Under the pieces are notes generated by a model. The model was given only the letters and a program-made list of their open reading frames with translations, ran no database searches and was not told where the DNA came from. Of a stretch of DNA of 64,000 nt, positions 32,941 through 42,255 are shown in pieces (positions within the stretch are counted from its first letter, which is position 1; every line of letters begins with the position of its first letter). The position numbers and the translations under genes are program-made. This stretch comes from Prosthecochloris sp. Its GTDB lineage: Bacteria > Bacteroidota > Chlorobiia > Chlorobiales > Chlorobiaceae. The stretch covers positions 1-64,000 of the forward strand of contig JADMLA020000037.1 in the NCBI GenBank assembly GCA_015482705.2, in the 5' to 3' direction.

Positions 32941-34302
32941 GTGAAAGTAGCTATTTTCGGAGCTGGAGTTGCCGGCTTGAGTGCGGCCATCGAGTTAGTT
33001 GACCTCGGATATGACGTTGAAATCTATGAGAAACGAAAAATTCTCGGCGGCAAGGTTTCTGTTTGGAAAGACAGCGACGGCGATTCGATTGAATCGGGGT
33101 TGCACATAGTTTTCGGCGGCTACGAACAATTGCAGACCTATCTTGACAGAGTTGGAGCAGGCGACAACTATCTTTGGAAAGAACACTCTCTCATCTATGC
33201 CGAACCTGATGGGAAACAGTCTTTTTTCAAAAAAGCCAACCTTCCGAGCCCCTGGGCTGAAGTCGTTGGCGGCCTGCAGGCTGATTTCCTCACGATGTGG
33301 GATAAAATCTCTCTCATCAAAGGCCTCTATCCAGCTCTCGCCGGAAATGAAGAGTACTTTCGAAGCCAGGATCATATGACATATTCGGAATGGCACCGGT
33401 TAAGAGGTGCCTCCGAAAACTCACTGCAAAAACTCTGGCGAGCAATTGCACTTGCCATGAATTTTATAGAACCGAATGTCATCAGCGCACGCCCGATGCT
33501 GACAATATTCAAGTACTTCGGCACAGATTACGCTGCGACAAAATTCGCCTTTTTCCGTGAAAACCCGGGCGATTCCATGATCGAACCCATGCGCCGGTAT
33601 ATCCAGAGCAAAGGGGGTAGAATCTTTATCGATGCCAAGCTTTCCCATTTCGACATCGATGAAAGCGGCACCATTGAACGTGCTGTACTCAGCGATGGCC
33701 ATCCGGTTGAAGCCGATGCTTTTATCTCGGCTCTCCCGGTGCACAATGTCAAAAAAATATTACCGAAACAGTGGTTGCATCATAACTATTTCTCCAACCT
33801 TTACCAGTTTACAGGTAGCCCCGTTGCCAACTGTCAGTTATGGTTCGATAAAAAAATAACCGATACCGACAACCTGATGTTTTCTCAGGGAACGATTTTT
33901 GCGACCTTCGCCGATGTATCCATAACCTGTCCGGGTGATTTCCAGCAGGGAAACGGTAGTGCAACAGGTGGCAGCGTGATGAGTCTGGTACTTGCACCGG
34001 CACATCATCTCATGGATATGCCAAACGAGGTCATTACAGAAATGGTCATGAAAGACATTCACGATCGTTTCCCGAAATCAAGGCACGCCAAGTTGCTGAA
34101 ATCAACGATAGTAAAAATACCCGAGTCCGTCTATAAAGCAGTTCCTGATGTAGACAAGTTCAGGCCGGATCAGATCAGTCCGATCGACAATTTCTATCTT
34201 GCGGGTGATTATACCTATCAGCGATACCTCGCATCGATGGAAGGAGCAGCTCTCAGTGGACGCCATGTCGCTGAAAAACTGCACGCGAGAGCCGGAAGGT
34301 AA
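32941..34302 (+). CDS. crtQ: Plant/cyanobacterial-type carotene desaturase (CrtQ-like)
   Basis: 453 residues, FAD-dependent. Dinucleotide motif AIFGAGVAGLSAAIELVDLG, YEKRKILGGKVSVWKDSDGD, and C-terminal FYLAGDYTYQRYLASMEGAA LSG. This layout matches the phytoene/zeta-carotene desaturases CrtP and CrtQ of cyanobacteria, plants and green sulfur bacteria rather than CrtI. I favour zeta-carotene desaturase, but CrtP cannot be excluded by eye. It would work toward lycopene and chlorobactene/isorenieratene in chlorosomes and reaction centres. Start is GTG at 32941. Confidence 0.8.
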   Translation: MKVAIFGAGVAGLSAAIELVDLGYDVEIYEKRKILGGKVSVWKDSDGDSIESGLHIVFGGYEQLQTYLDRVGAGDNYLWKEHSLIYAEPDGKQSFFKKANLPSPWAEVVGGLQADFLTMWDKISLIKGLYPALAGNEEYFRSQDHMTYSEWHRLRGASENSLQKLWRAIALAMNFIEPNVISARPMLTIFKYFGTDYAATKFAFFRENPGDSMIEPMRRYIQSKGGRIFIDAKLSHFDIDESGTIERAVLSDGHPVEADAFISALPVHNVKKILPKQWLHHNYFSNLYQFTGSPVANCQLWFDKKITDTDNLMFSQGTIFATFADVSITCPGDFQQGNGSATGGSVMSLVLAPAHHLMDMPNEVITEMVMKDIHDRFPKSRHAKLLKSTIVKIPESVYKAVPDVDKFRPDQISPIDNFYLAGDYTYQRYLASMEGAALSGRHVAEKLHARAGR

Positions 34303-34453
34303 CATCCGAAAATCCAGCAAAAAACCAGAGGAACAGCATCGTTACCGGAAAAAACCCTACGGCAGGGCGAAAGCGTTCGTTTACAGGCAAGTTCTGTTAT
34401 TTCGATAGGCATCGTCTTTCATTATAACTTTGCAGTGTCACTTTTCAGAGCCT

Positions 34454-35047
34454 ATGGACACTCCCCTGCTTATCATTTTTACGAGAAATCCTGTAAAAGG
34501 AAACGTTAAAACGCGCCTTGCTGCTTCGACAAGTGATGACTTTGCACTGAAAGTTTACAACAAACTACGGGGCATCACTCAAAAAGCGGCATCAGCAAGT
34601 GGAGCCGACATCGCAGTCTACTATGATGACCACTTGCCCGATGCTGACATATTCCAGGAAACGAAAACCCGGACTTTTTTACAAAAAGGAAGTGATCTCG
34701 GCACCCGCATGTTCAACGCTTTCAAACAGGGTTTTTCAGAAAACTACCGGCGCGTAGTCCTGATTGGAACCGACTGTCCCGAACTGACAGGAACAATAAT
34801 CACAAACGCTTTCGACGCCTTGGAGCAACACCATGCGGTACTTGGACCGGCAAAAGACGGTGGTTATTATCTCATAGGGTTGCGTGTACTCCTCTCTGAA
34901 CTTTTTATCGACAAGCAATGGAGTACCAGTACTGTCTGCCGCGAAGCGAAGAATGAACTCGATCGTCACCATATCGATTATGCTTTACTGCAAACCCTTT
35001 CAGATATAGATACCCTTGAAGATATCGGAAATTTTAAACCGGATTGA
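34454..35047 (+). CDS. DUF2064 glycosyltransferase-like protein (TIGR04282 type)
   Basis: 197 residues from the ATG at 34454 (MDTPLLIIFTRNPVKGNVKT); the frame opens earlier with TTG at 34430. Nucleotide-sugar-type fold motifs TRNPVKGNVKTRLA, LIGTDCPELT and LGPAKDGGYYLIGL are diagnostic of DUF2064. These proteins usually come with a TIGR04283 GT2 enzyme, as here, and the pair has been linked by annotation to arsenosugar-type products. True substrate unknown. Confidence 0.88.
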   Translation: MDTPLLIIFTRNPVKGNVKTRLAASTSDDFALKVYNKLRGITQKAASASGADIAVYYDDHLPDADIFQETKTRTFLQKGSDLGTRMFNAFKQGFSENYRRVVLIGTDCPELTGTIITNAFDALEQHHAVLGPAKDGGYYLIGLRVLLSELFIDKQWSTSTVCREAKNELDRHHIDYALLQTLSDIDTLEDIGNFKPD

Positions 35048-35049
35048 TC

Positions 35050-35733
35050 GTGAACATAAGCATTATCATTCCAACCTTCAATGAGGAAGAAACCATTGCC
35101 GAAACACTTTCGAACATCTGTAACGCTACCGAAAAGCAAAACGACATCGAAATCATTATCAGTGACGCGAGCGATGACAGCACACTCGGCATTGCAGAGA
35201 ATTTCCCTGTCAGGACCTGCCGTTCACCTAAAGGCCGCTCGATACAGATGAACCGCGGAGCAGATATCGCAACCGGTACAATACTTTATTTCCTTCATGC
35301 CGACACTCTACCACCTCATGGGTTCACAGAAAGTATCGTTAACACTGTCGAGCAGGGCAGACCTGCCGGCTGCTTTCAGATGTGTTTTGACGATCCCCAT
35401 TGGCTGATGCAAACCTATGGGTGGTTTACACGACTCCCCCTGATGTTTTGCAGAGGAGGCGATCAGTCTCTTTTCATCACTCGTGATCTTTTCAACCGGA
35501 TAGGCGGTTTCAATGAAAAAATGCGTATAATGGAAGATATCGAGATAATTGAACGCATCAACAAACACTCCACCTTTGCCATACTTGACGATGCTGTAAT
35601 AACGTCCTCAAGAAAATATACTGTAAACGGTAGAATCAGGTTACAGATAATTTTCGGAACGATCCACTTGCTCTATGCGATGGGATTCGATTTAGATATT
35701 TTGGCAGATTTCTATTCTCGAAACATCTCCTGA
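35050..35733 (+). CDS. Family 2 glycosyltransferase (TIGR04283 type)
   Basis: 227 residues from GTG at 35050 (a TTG at 35044 overlapping the previous stop is also possible). GT-A fold: ISIIIPTFNEEETIAETLSN, SDASDDST, RGADIATGTILYFLHADTLP (D-x-D-equivalent HAD), GGDQSLFITRDLFNRIGGF. Partner of the DUF2064 protein immediately upstream. Sugar acceptor unknown. Confidence 0.88.
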   Translation: MNISIIIPTFNEEETIAETLSNICNATEKQNDIEIIISDASDDSTLGIAENFPVRTCRSPKGRSIQMNRGADIATGTILYFLHADTLPPHGFTESIVNTVEQGRPAGCFQMCFDDPHWLMQTYGWFTRLPLMFCRGGDQSLFITRDLFNRIGGFNEKMRIMEDIEIIERINKHSTFAILDDAVITSSRKYTVNGRIRLQIIFGTIHLLYAMGFDLDILADFYSRNIS

Positions 35734-35736
35734 AAC

Positions 35737-35795
35737 CGCCTTATCCGGCAAAGTAAAAAATAAGCATAAACTTTATGCGCCATCTTTTTAAGGCG
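35737..35795 (+). terminator. Nested inverted repeats after the glycosyltransferase pair (possible terminator)
   Basis: Outer arms CGCCTTA (35737-35743) and TAAGGCG (35789-35795) enclose GCATAAA (35764-35770) and TTTATGC (35772-35778). The inner hairpin is followed by CTTTTT on the + strand. Both arms are perfect. Strength is modest because the stems are AT-rich. Confidence 0.4.
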
Positions 35796-35882
35796 TTATG
35801 TATTATATTGCCTGTGTAAACACCTTGTTCTCGAGGAAATAAAACGTCACTAGCCATACACCGATCAAACCTGAATCCAACC

Positions 35883-36497
35883 ATGACCCAAGAGAGAAAA
35901 GAACCACAAGCGATTCAAAACGCAACATCTCAAGATGACATTGCCGGCAGCAATGAAGCCAGTATCCCTCTGCTTATGGAAAATATTGGCACACTTTTCG
36001 ATTCCGCATTCAGTTCACTAGCTGAAATGGTTGATTCAGTGAATTCCCTGACCGGACAGATCACAGACAACGTCAGCAGTACAGTAAATTCCGAATCCGT
36101 TCAGAATGTCATCGAGGGCTTGAATACGGCTTCGCAATCGTTGTTATCAAGTGTCAATTCTACAATTGAAGGAGTCAACACCGCACTCGAATCCAAGGAA
36201 CTGAAGGAAACCTTTGACAGCTTGGGACAGTTATGGAATACAGTAACTGAAAGTTTTGATTCAGTGGTACAGGCCGTACCCGTCCAGGAAATCATAGAAA
36301 ATGTCAGTGCCGGAATCGGTCAGGTCACCGGAAACGTCGGCGGGATGGTGTTTCAACAACATTCGGATACAAAACATCCCAAAGCTGTCGAAATACCGTT
36401 CACTCATAAGGATTCCTGTTGCGGGCACGAAAGTAAAAAAACCTCGGCTGATACGGAAAAAAACCATACAAATCAGCCCCTGCAGGAAAATGTATAG
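35883..36497 (+). CDS. Amphipathic helical protein with Cys/His-rich tail (unknown)
   Basis: 204 residues, not recognised. The middle (residues about 40-150) is a run of amphipathic helices with repeated Ser/Asn/Val/Leu patterns (DNVSSTVNSESVQNVIEGLN, QSLLSSVNSTIEGVNTALES). This resembles phasins or other proteins that coat a hydrophobic surface. The C-terminal tail is charged and carries CCGH. It could coat chlorosomes or storage granules, but it matches no Csm protein I can recall with confidence. It precedes the NtrC-type regulator by 98 bp. Confidence 0.65.
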   Translation: MTQERKEPQAIQNATSQDDIAGSNEASIPLLMENIGTLFDSAFSSLAEMVDSVNSLTGQITDNVSSTVNSESVQNVIEGLNTASQSLLSSVNSTIEGVNTALESKELKETFDSLGQLWNTVTESFDSVVQAVPVQEIIENVSAGIGQVTGNVGGMVFQQHSDTKHPKAVEIPFTHKDSCCGHESKKTSADTEKNHTNQPLQENV

Positions 36498-36595
36498 AAA
36501 CAATCAAGGAATAATAGCAGGGCCAAGTTGGAGTTCATTTCTCTACTCTAAAGAGTTATCAGTTTCCCCATTTGCCCCCAAGACAGGAAAAGTTT

Positions 36596-38038
36596 GTGTT
36601 ACGTTCAGACAACAGCCAAAGGAAACCCTCATCAAGTTCCAGTACAGCAAAACAGTATCGGGTTTTAATCGCTGACGACGATAAATCAACCCGAATTCTG
36701 TTGAACCATTTTTTAAAAAAAATGGGCTATCAGCCTGTCGACGCAATCGATGGAGAGGAATGTATTTCGATCCTTGAAAAAGAAAAAATAGATATCCTCC
36801 TCTTGGATATCAACATGCCGAAAAAAGACGGTTTTGGAGTTATGTCGTACCTCCGAAAAAAAGACATCCCGATACCGGTCATCATGATTACCGCTCTCAA
36901 TGACATCCCTAACACGGTGAAATGCATAAAAATGGGAGCGTATGAATATCTTACCAAACCACTGGATGTTGATCGACTTCAGATCGTCATGAGAAATGCA
37001 ATCAGTGAATCGGAGCTTCACGATGCAGTTTCCCAATTGAAAAAAGAGCTGAAAACCAAGGAAATTTTCAAACAAATCATCGGAGAGAGTTCTTCGATCA
37101 AACAAACAATGGAACAGGCTCTGCAGGTCATGGAAACAGACCTCAATGTCCTGATAATTGGAGAAAGCGGAACTGGCAAGGAGCTTTTCGCTCAGGCCAT
37201 TCATGAAGGCAGTAAAAGAAAAAACGGTCCTTTTATCTCTGTCAATTGTGCTGCTATTTCTCATGAACTTGCAGAAAGTCTTCTTTTCGGACACTCCAAA
37301 GGCTCATTTACCGGTGCAAACAATGACCATGAAGGATTTTTTGAGCAGGCTGATCAGGGAACGCTTTTCCTTGATGAAATTGGGGATATGAACGCAGATA
37401 TACAGGCAAAAGTACTCAGAGCCATTCAGGAAAAGAAGATTCGAAGGGTCGGAGAAAAAATCGAACGAAGCATCAACTTCCGGGTCATTTCAGCAACCCA
37501 CTGGAACTTCGCTCATGCGCTCGACAGCAACTCTTTCAGAGACGACCTTTATTATAGACTCGAAGAGTATCCGCTTTACATCCCGCCGCTACGGGAGCGA
37601 AAAGAAGATATTCCTTTTCTGGCGAAACATTTCCTCGAGGAGTTCTGTAGCGCCAATAACATCAAACAGTTGAGTTTTACACCTGAAGCTGTCGAGGAGA
37701 TGGTGGAATACCATTGGCCCGGCAATATTCGCGAACTTAAAAATGCCATTCAGCGAACAGCGATCAGCAGCAAGCACATCGGAGAAATAACATCGATACT
37801 CCGGCACAGAGGAGGACATATCAGAAAAAATGATCAAAAGATCATAACTCCGAACAACTGTACCCACATAGAAACAGCATGTAAAAAAGAAAAAATTCAG
37901 AGCCTCGAAGAAATCGAACGCAGGGCAATCGAAGAAGCATATAAAGCCTGTGAAGGCAACCCGACAAAAACAGCTCAAGCCCTCGGCATCGGAAGAGCAA
38001 CACTCTATCGTAAACTCAAGAAATTCGGACTCAACTAA
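36596..38038 (+). CDS. Sigma-54-dependent response regulator (NtrC family)
   Basis: 480 residues from GTG 36596 (AGGAAAA seven bases upstream). Receiver domain with phospho-Asp71 (LLLDINMP) and Lys121 (LTKP). AAA+ domain with Walker A GESGTGKE (189-196), the sigma-54 loop read as GSFTGA (236-241) instead of GAFTGA, and Walker B LFLDEIGD (257-264). C-terminal Fis-type HTH (NPTKTAQALGIGRATLYRKL). It should activate sigma-54 promoters after phosphorylation. No sensor kinase is adjacent. Confidence 0.94.
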   Translation: MLRSDNSQRKPSSSSSTAKQYRVLIADDDKSTRILLNHFLKKMGYQPVDAIDGEECISILEKEKIDILLLDINMPKKDGFGVMSYLRKKDIPIPVIMITALNDIPNTVKCIKMGAYEYLTKPLDVDRLQIVMRNAISESELHDAVSQLKKELKTKEIFKQIIGESSSIKQTMEQALQVMETDLNVLIIGESGTGKELFAQAIHEGSKRKNGPFISVNCAAISHELAESLLFGHSKGSFTGANNDHEGFFEQADQGTLFLDEIGDMNADIQAKVLRAIQEKKIRRVGEKIERSINFRVISATHWNFAHALDSNSFRDDLYYRLEEYPLYIPPLRERKEDIPFLAKHFLEEFCSANNIKQLSFTPEAVEEMVEYHWPGNIRELKNAIQRTAISSKHIGEITSILRHRGGHIRKNDQKIITPNNCTHIETACKKEKIQSLEEIERRAIEEAYKACEGNPTKTAQALGIGRATLYRKLKKFGLN

Positions 38039-38068
38039 AAAAGCGACAGGTAACACAACGCCACAGCT

Positions 38069-38084
38069 TCTCACTCGTCATTCA
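38069..38084. repeat. 16-bp dispersed repeat (partner at 29595-29610, opposite orientation)
   Basis: Exact reverse complement of 29595-29610. It lies between the convergent regulator and dut genes, just touching the dut stop. Confidence 0.65.
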
Positions 38085-38546
38085 CTATCGAAGCTGGCTT
38101 GCCGCGGTGCTGATTCCCGTATGTCCAAAACCTCCCTCGCCACGAACTGTCTGTGATAGCGAGTTTACTTCCTCGAGTGTCACATGTTCGTAACGGGAAA
38201 CGACCATTTGAGCAATTCGATCACCATGCTGAACCCTGAACGGCTTTTTTCCATAATTGACAAGAATCACCTTGACTTCCCCCCTGTAATCTGCATCGAT
38301 GGTTGCTGGGCTGTTGGGTAGTGAGATCAAGTGCTTGAGCGCCAAACCGCTGCGTGGCCTGAGCTGAGCTTCAAAACCTTCAGGCAGCTCGATACACAAC
38401 CCTGTAGGAATGAGCGCGGTTGTAAAAGGATCGATTTCCACCGGAGCATCCAGACATGCAGCCAGATCCATGCCGGCAGCATTCGCCGTTGCATACCGGG
38501 GAAGAATGGCTTTTTTCTCGATACGGACTATCTTTACCGTAGACAT
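38085..38546 (-). CDS. dut: Deoxyuridine 5'-triphosphate nucleotidohydrolase (dUTPase)
   Basis: 153 residues from ATG 38546. The trimeric dUTPase motifs are present in order: AGMDLAA, RPRSGLALKH, TIDADYRGEVKVILVN, GDRIAQMVV and the C-terminal GEGGFGHTG (usually R-G-x-x-G-F-G-S-T-G; here His replaces Ser). Removes dUTP and supplies dUMP. It faces bshB1 divergently, with 63 bp between starts. Confidence 0.95.
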   Translation of the reverse strand: MSTVKIVRIEKKAILPRYATANAAGMDLAACLDAPVEIDPFTTALIPTGLCIELPEGFEAQLRPRSGLALKHLISLPNSPATIDADYRGEVKVILVNYGKKPFRVQHGDRIAQMVVSRYEHVTLEEVNSLSQTVRGEGGFGHTGISTAASQLR

Positions 38547-38609
38547 TGCAGAAAGTGGTTTATATTGGTTTTTACTCAAGATAACTCATTCGCACAATAA
38601 GCATTGACA

Positions 38610-39353
38610 GTGAATAATAAAACAGAAAAGGTGTACGCTCTCGCTTTCGGTGCTCATCCTGATGATGTAGAGCTTTCCTGCGGGGCAACATTGTTGAAAC
38701 TCATCGACGAAGGCCAAACAGTTGCCGTATGCGATCTCACCCAGGGCGAAATGGGAACCCTTGGTTCACCGGAAACGAGAAAAAAAGAATCCGACAGGGC
38801 AACAAAAGTTATGGGTTACACAAAACGCGTAACGCTCGATCTCGGAGACTCGAAACTTTACTACACCGAAGAGGCACAAAAAGAAATCATTCGGGTCATT
38901 CGTCATTTTCAACCCTGTGTGGTGTTCGCCAACCCTCCGGACGAGCGGCACCCTGATCATATCAAAGCGTCACGCCTGGTCAATGATGCGATTTTCTATG
39001 CCGGACTCAAAAAAATCACCACGGTGCACAACGGTGAGCAACAGGAACCTTACAGGCCGCCACATCTTCTCTACTATATGCAGTTCAAGCACATCGATCC
39101 GTCTCTCATCGTCGACGTCACAACAACGTTCGAACGATCCAGAAAAGGTATCCTCGCTTTCGGCTCACAATTCTACAAGGAAGGTGAGACGAATGAACCG
39201 GAAACCTTGATCCAGCGAAAAGAATTTCTCAGTGGACTCGAAGCCCGAGCCCGATATCTCGGAGAACAGATTGGGACCGAATATGGAGAAGGCTTTACTG
39301 AACCAGGTCCCTTGAAAGTAACAACGTTCACTGCTTTATTTCCAGAAAAATGA
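38610..39353 (+). CDS. bshB1: Bacillithiol biosynthesis deacetylase (PIG-L family)
   Basis: 247 residues from GTG 38610 (TTG at 38604 is possible). Zinc-deacetylase motif FGAHPDDVELSCGA, then ANPPDERHPDHIKASRLV with the second metal histidine. It matches BshB1, which deacetylates GlcNAc-malate for bacillithiol; green sulfur bacteria make N-methyl-bacillithiol. bshA and bshC are not in this window. cysE (62970) supplies the cysteine precursor elsewhere in the window. Confidence 0.9.
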   Translation: MNNKTEKVYALAFGAHPDDVELSCGATLLKLIDEGQTVAVCDLTQGEMGTLGSPETRKKESDRATKVMGYTKRVTLDLGDSKLYYTEEAQKEIIRVIRHFQPCVVFANPPDERHPDHIKASRLVNDAIFYAGLKKITTVHNGEQQEPYRPPHLLYYMQFKHIDPSLIVDVTTTFERSRKGILAFGSQFYKEGETNEPETLIQRKEFLSGLEARARYLGEQIGTEYGEGFTEPGPLKVTTFTALFPEK

Positions 39354-39441
39354 CAGTGACGTCAGTTTCAACCGAACGTCTCAGTACCCACATTGCAACC
39401 CTCTTGGCACGTCATCCGCCAACCAAACCGTCATTTCCACA

Positions 39442-40383
39442 TCAATTGTAATCCACCTTCGCCGTATTTCTTCCTCTCAGAAACTTATCTACATACAGAG
39501 CGGCACGACATCCTTCTGAAGCAACAATTATAGCCTGCTTGATATCCTTGCACAATATATCTCCTGCAGCAAAAACACCGGGCACGGATGTAGAAAAATC
39601 CACCCCTATCTTCAAACAACTTTCTTCGACACAATCAAGCTGACCTCCCGCATAGTCGATGATAGGAGAAGAACCGCTCAGATAAAGAAAAACACCATCT
39701 ACCTCGAGAGGAGTATTCTCTCCTTCGATTGCAAGAGACTCGACAGCTTTTTCCCCGTTAATCGCAGCAATGCGTTGGTTATACCGCACGTCAATATTCG
39801 GTTGAAAATCGAGCTCCTCGACCATTTCCGACGGCACCGAAAACGATGATGTCGGACAGAGCAAATACACTTTCCCAGCAAAGCGTGAGAGCACCTTCGC
39901 CTCTTCTATCGCTTCTCCTGTTCGGCCGGCAACGGCAACGACTTGCCCCTTGTAAAATGCAGCATCGCAGGTAGCACAGTAGCTGACACCAGCCCCCAAG
40001 AGTTCCTGCTCACCCTTTATCTTCCTGTTTTTTCCCATCGAACCGGTAGCGAGAATCAAAGCTTTTGCCCTGAAAACCTTGCCGCTCGCGGTAAAAACTT
40101 TTTTTTCGTGTTCGCTCAAATCAAGGCCGGTCACTTTTTCTCTGAAAAACTTTGCGCCGAACGATTCAGCTTGACCTCTCATCGAGTCGAGTAGTTCGAT
40201 ACCGGAAACGTCCGAACGAACCCCGGGATAGTTGGCAATAATGTGAGCCATACCCAAAGCACCGGCATGGGGATCCTTATCGAGGACAACCGTCCGCAAT
40301 TCAGCTCTTGCAGTATAAATAGCTGCGGACGAACCTGCAGGCCCTCCCCCGATAATCACAACATCATAGTGTTCTGTATTCAT
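39442..40383 (-). CDS. Thioredoxin-reductase-like flavoprotein with degenerate NADPH site
   Basis: 313 residues. FAD motif VVIIGGGPAGSSAAIYTARA, redox-active CATC (SYCATCDAAFYKG) and C-terminal FAAGDILC are as in TrxB. But the NADPH loop, normally GxGxxA (GGGNSAVEEA), reads AGRTGEAIEEA, and the HRRxxxR phosphate-binding motif is replaced by LCPTSSFSVPSE. The protein may use another electron donor such as ferredoxin, like FFTR-type enzymes, or act on a different disulfide (a bacillithiol-type disulfide is possible given bshB1 next door). Confidence 0.85.
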   Translation of the reverse strand: MNTEHYDVVIIGGGPAGSSAAIYTARAELRTVVLDKDPHAGALGMAHIIANYPGVRSDVSGIELLDSMRGQAESFGAKFFREKVTGLDLSEHEKKVFTASGKVFRAKALILATGSMGKNRKIKGEQELLGAGVSYCATCDAAFYKGQVVAVAGRTGEAIEEAKVLSRFAGKVYLLCPTSSFSVPSEMVEELDFQPNIDVRYNQRIAAINGEKAVESLAIEGENTPLEVDGVFLYLSGSSPIIDYAGGQLDCVEESCLKIGVDFSTSVPGVFAAGDILCKDIKQAIIVASEGCRAALYVDKFLRGRNTAKVDYN

Positions 40384-40483
40384 GAGACATCACCTGTTTG
40401 TAACTTTTCTCTTAATGGTTTCATATTGTCAAGAATTCTCTAAATTCCTCAAAGCTATCATTTCCTTGCAAAAAACACAGGCC

Positions 40484-42160
40484 ATGCAAAAAATAGTAGT
40501 CTGGTTATCATTTTTTTTTCTGTGCTGCGCATTACCCTCTTGCAGCGATCCGCAGGAATATCGTTCAGATCACATTACCATTGGTATCGATGGCGACTTC
40601 GACCACCTGAATCCCTTACTGATACAACTCTCTCTCTCTCGAGAAGTCTGTACACTTCTCTTCCCGTCTTTGACAAAACCTTCCTACGATCGGCAAAAAG
40701 GAACTATCGAATTCAAACCTAACGCTGCTGAAAACTGGGAATTCAGCGACGATGGCAAAAAAGCGGTGTTTCATCTCAAAAAAGATGCGGTTTGGCAAGA
40801 CGGCGAACCATTAACTTCCGAAGACTACAAGTTTTCGTACCGGCTCTATGCAAATCCTGAAATTGCCAGCACTCGCCAACACTATCTCAACGACCTTTTG
40901 AGGCTCGATGATGGCAGCATCGATTTTGAAAACAGCGTCGAAACACCTGACGATCACACGCTGGTTCTGAAGTTCGACAAACCGATGGCTCCAGCCATAA
41001 TCCTCGATCATTTCAATGATCTCATGCCGGTCGCTAAGCATATTTTCGATTCGATTCCTCCCGAAGAAATCCGCATGCGAGCAGCAGAAACACCGATTGT
41101 CGGTGCAGGCCCTTTCAAGGTGAAAGAATGGACTCGGCAGCAACAACTTGTCCTCGTATCGAACGAGAAATCGATATTACCTCATCCGGGACTTACCTCC
41201 ACGATGAGCTTCATCATCGTTCCCGAGTACACCACGCGCCTTGCCATGCTGAAATCAGGCCAGCTCGATGCACTCATATCTGCTGGCGGAATCAACCCGA
41301 AAGACCTTCCGGAACTGCAAAAGACAAACCCCGAGATCATGATAACACCCGTCAAGAATCGATATTTCGACAGTATCGTATGGCTGACCATTGACGGGGA
41401 GTCCTATAGAAAGCATGAGAAAATCAAACCGAATTTTTTCTTCGGGGATAAAAAGGTACGCCAAGCCATGACCCATGCAATTGACCGCCAAGCCATAATT
41501 GATGGCTTCATGGGCCCAGAACATGCTGTAATAGTCAATACATCACTATCCCCTGCCTATGAAACGATCGCCAACCGGTCCCTCGATGCCTATGCATATG
41601 ATCCCCAAAAAGCGCAGTCATTGCTCAAAGAGGCCGGATGGGAACCCGGACCTGACGGCATCATGCAGAAAAACGGTAAACAGTTTTCTTTTTCCCTTGC
41701 AGCTCAGGCCGGGAACCCGCGCAGAAACTATGCGGCAACAATTATCCAGCAAAACCTCCGCGAGATCGGCATAGAGTGTGAGCTTAGAATCGACGAAAAG
41801 CTTATTTTCAACAAAAGCCAGAACGAATTCCGCTACGATGCCGCATTATCGGGCCTTGCTGCCGAAACCCTGCCGTTTCAGCTTATCATCTGGGGGTCGG
41901 ATTTCAAGAACCGGCCTTTTAACTCTTCGGCATTTCAGAATGCAAAGCTTGACAGGGTAATAAGCCGACTCAGCACTCCCCTTCGGGAAAACGAGAGCAT
42001 TCTCTTATGGCAAGAGTACCAAACAATACTCCATGAAGAGCAGCCGAGAACCTTCCTTTACTACTACGATGAACTCGAGGGATTCAGCGAAAGGGTTAAA
42101 AACGTGGAAGTCAATCTCCTTTCGACTCTTTATAACGCATATGAATGGGAGCTGAATTAG
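40484..42160 (+). CDS. Periplasmic peptide/nickel-type substrate-binding lipoprotein
   Basis: 558 residues from ATG 40484; the upstream in-frame region (to 40382) lacks a proper signal. Lipoprotein signal peptide MQKIVVWLSFFFLCCALPSC with lipidated Cys at the end. SBP_bac_5 family: ENWEFSDDGKKAVFHLKKDA, WQDGEPLTSEDYKFSYRLYA, VRQAMTHAIDRQAIIDGF. Binds a peptide or similar ligand for an ABC transporter, but no permease or ATPase gene is adjacent. Confidence 0.9.
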   Translation: MQKIVVWLSFFFLCCALPSCSDPQEYRSDHITIGIDGDFDHLNPLLIQLSLSREVCTLLFPSLTKPSYDRQKGTIEFKPNAAENWEFSDDGKKAVFHLKKDAVWQDGEPLTSEDYKFSYRLYANPEIASTRQHYLNDLLRLDDGSIDFENSVETPDDHTLVLKFDKPMAPAIILDHFNDLMPVAKHIFDSIPPEEIRMRAAETPIVGAGPFKVKEWTRQQQLVLVSNEKSILPHPGLTSTMSFIIVPEYTTRLAMLKSGQLDALISAGGINPKDLPELQKTNPEIMITPVKNRYFDSIVWLTIDGESYRKHEKIKPNFFFGDKKVRQAMTHAIDRQAIIDGFMGPEHAVIVNTSLSPAYETIANRSLDAYAYDPQKAQSLLKEAGWEPGPDGIMQKNGKQFSFSLAAQAGNPRRNYAATIIQQNLREIGIECELRIDEKLIFNKSQNEFRYDAALSGLAAETLPFQLIIWGSDFKNRPFNSSAFQNAKLDRVISRLSTPLRENESILLWQEYQTILHEEQPRTFLYYYDELEGFSERVKNVEVNLLSTLYNAYEWELN

Positions 42161-42255
42161 CGTATACTCACATTGGGGCATTCCGTATTTTTGCTATATT
42201 CTTGAGCTTTTTGTTGCGATCGTCTATCATCTTCCACAGGTCAAGATCAACAGGT

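Noticed and set aside
35883..36497. Assignment as a chlorosome envelope (Csm) protein
   Set aside because: The amphipathic repeats are suggestive, but I cannot match any Csm family with confidence.
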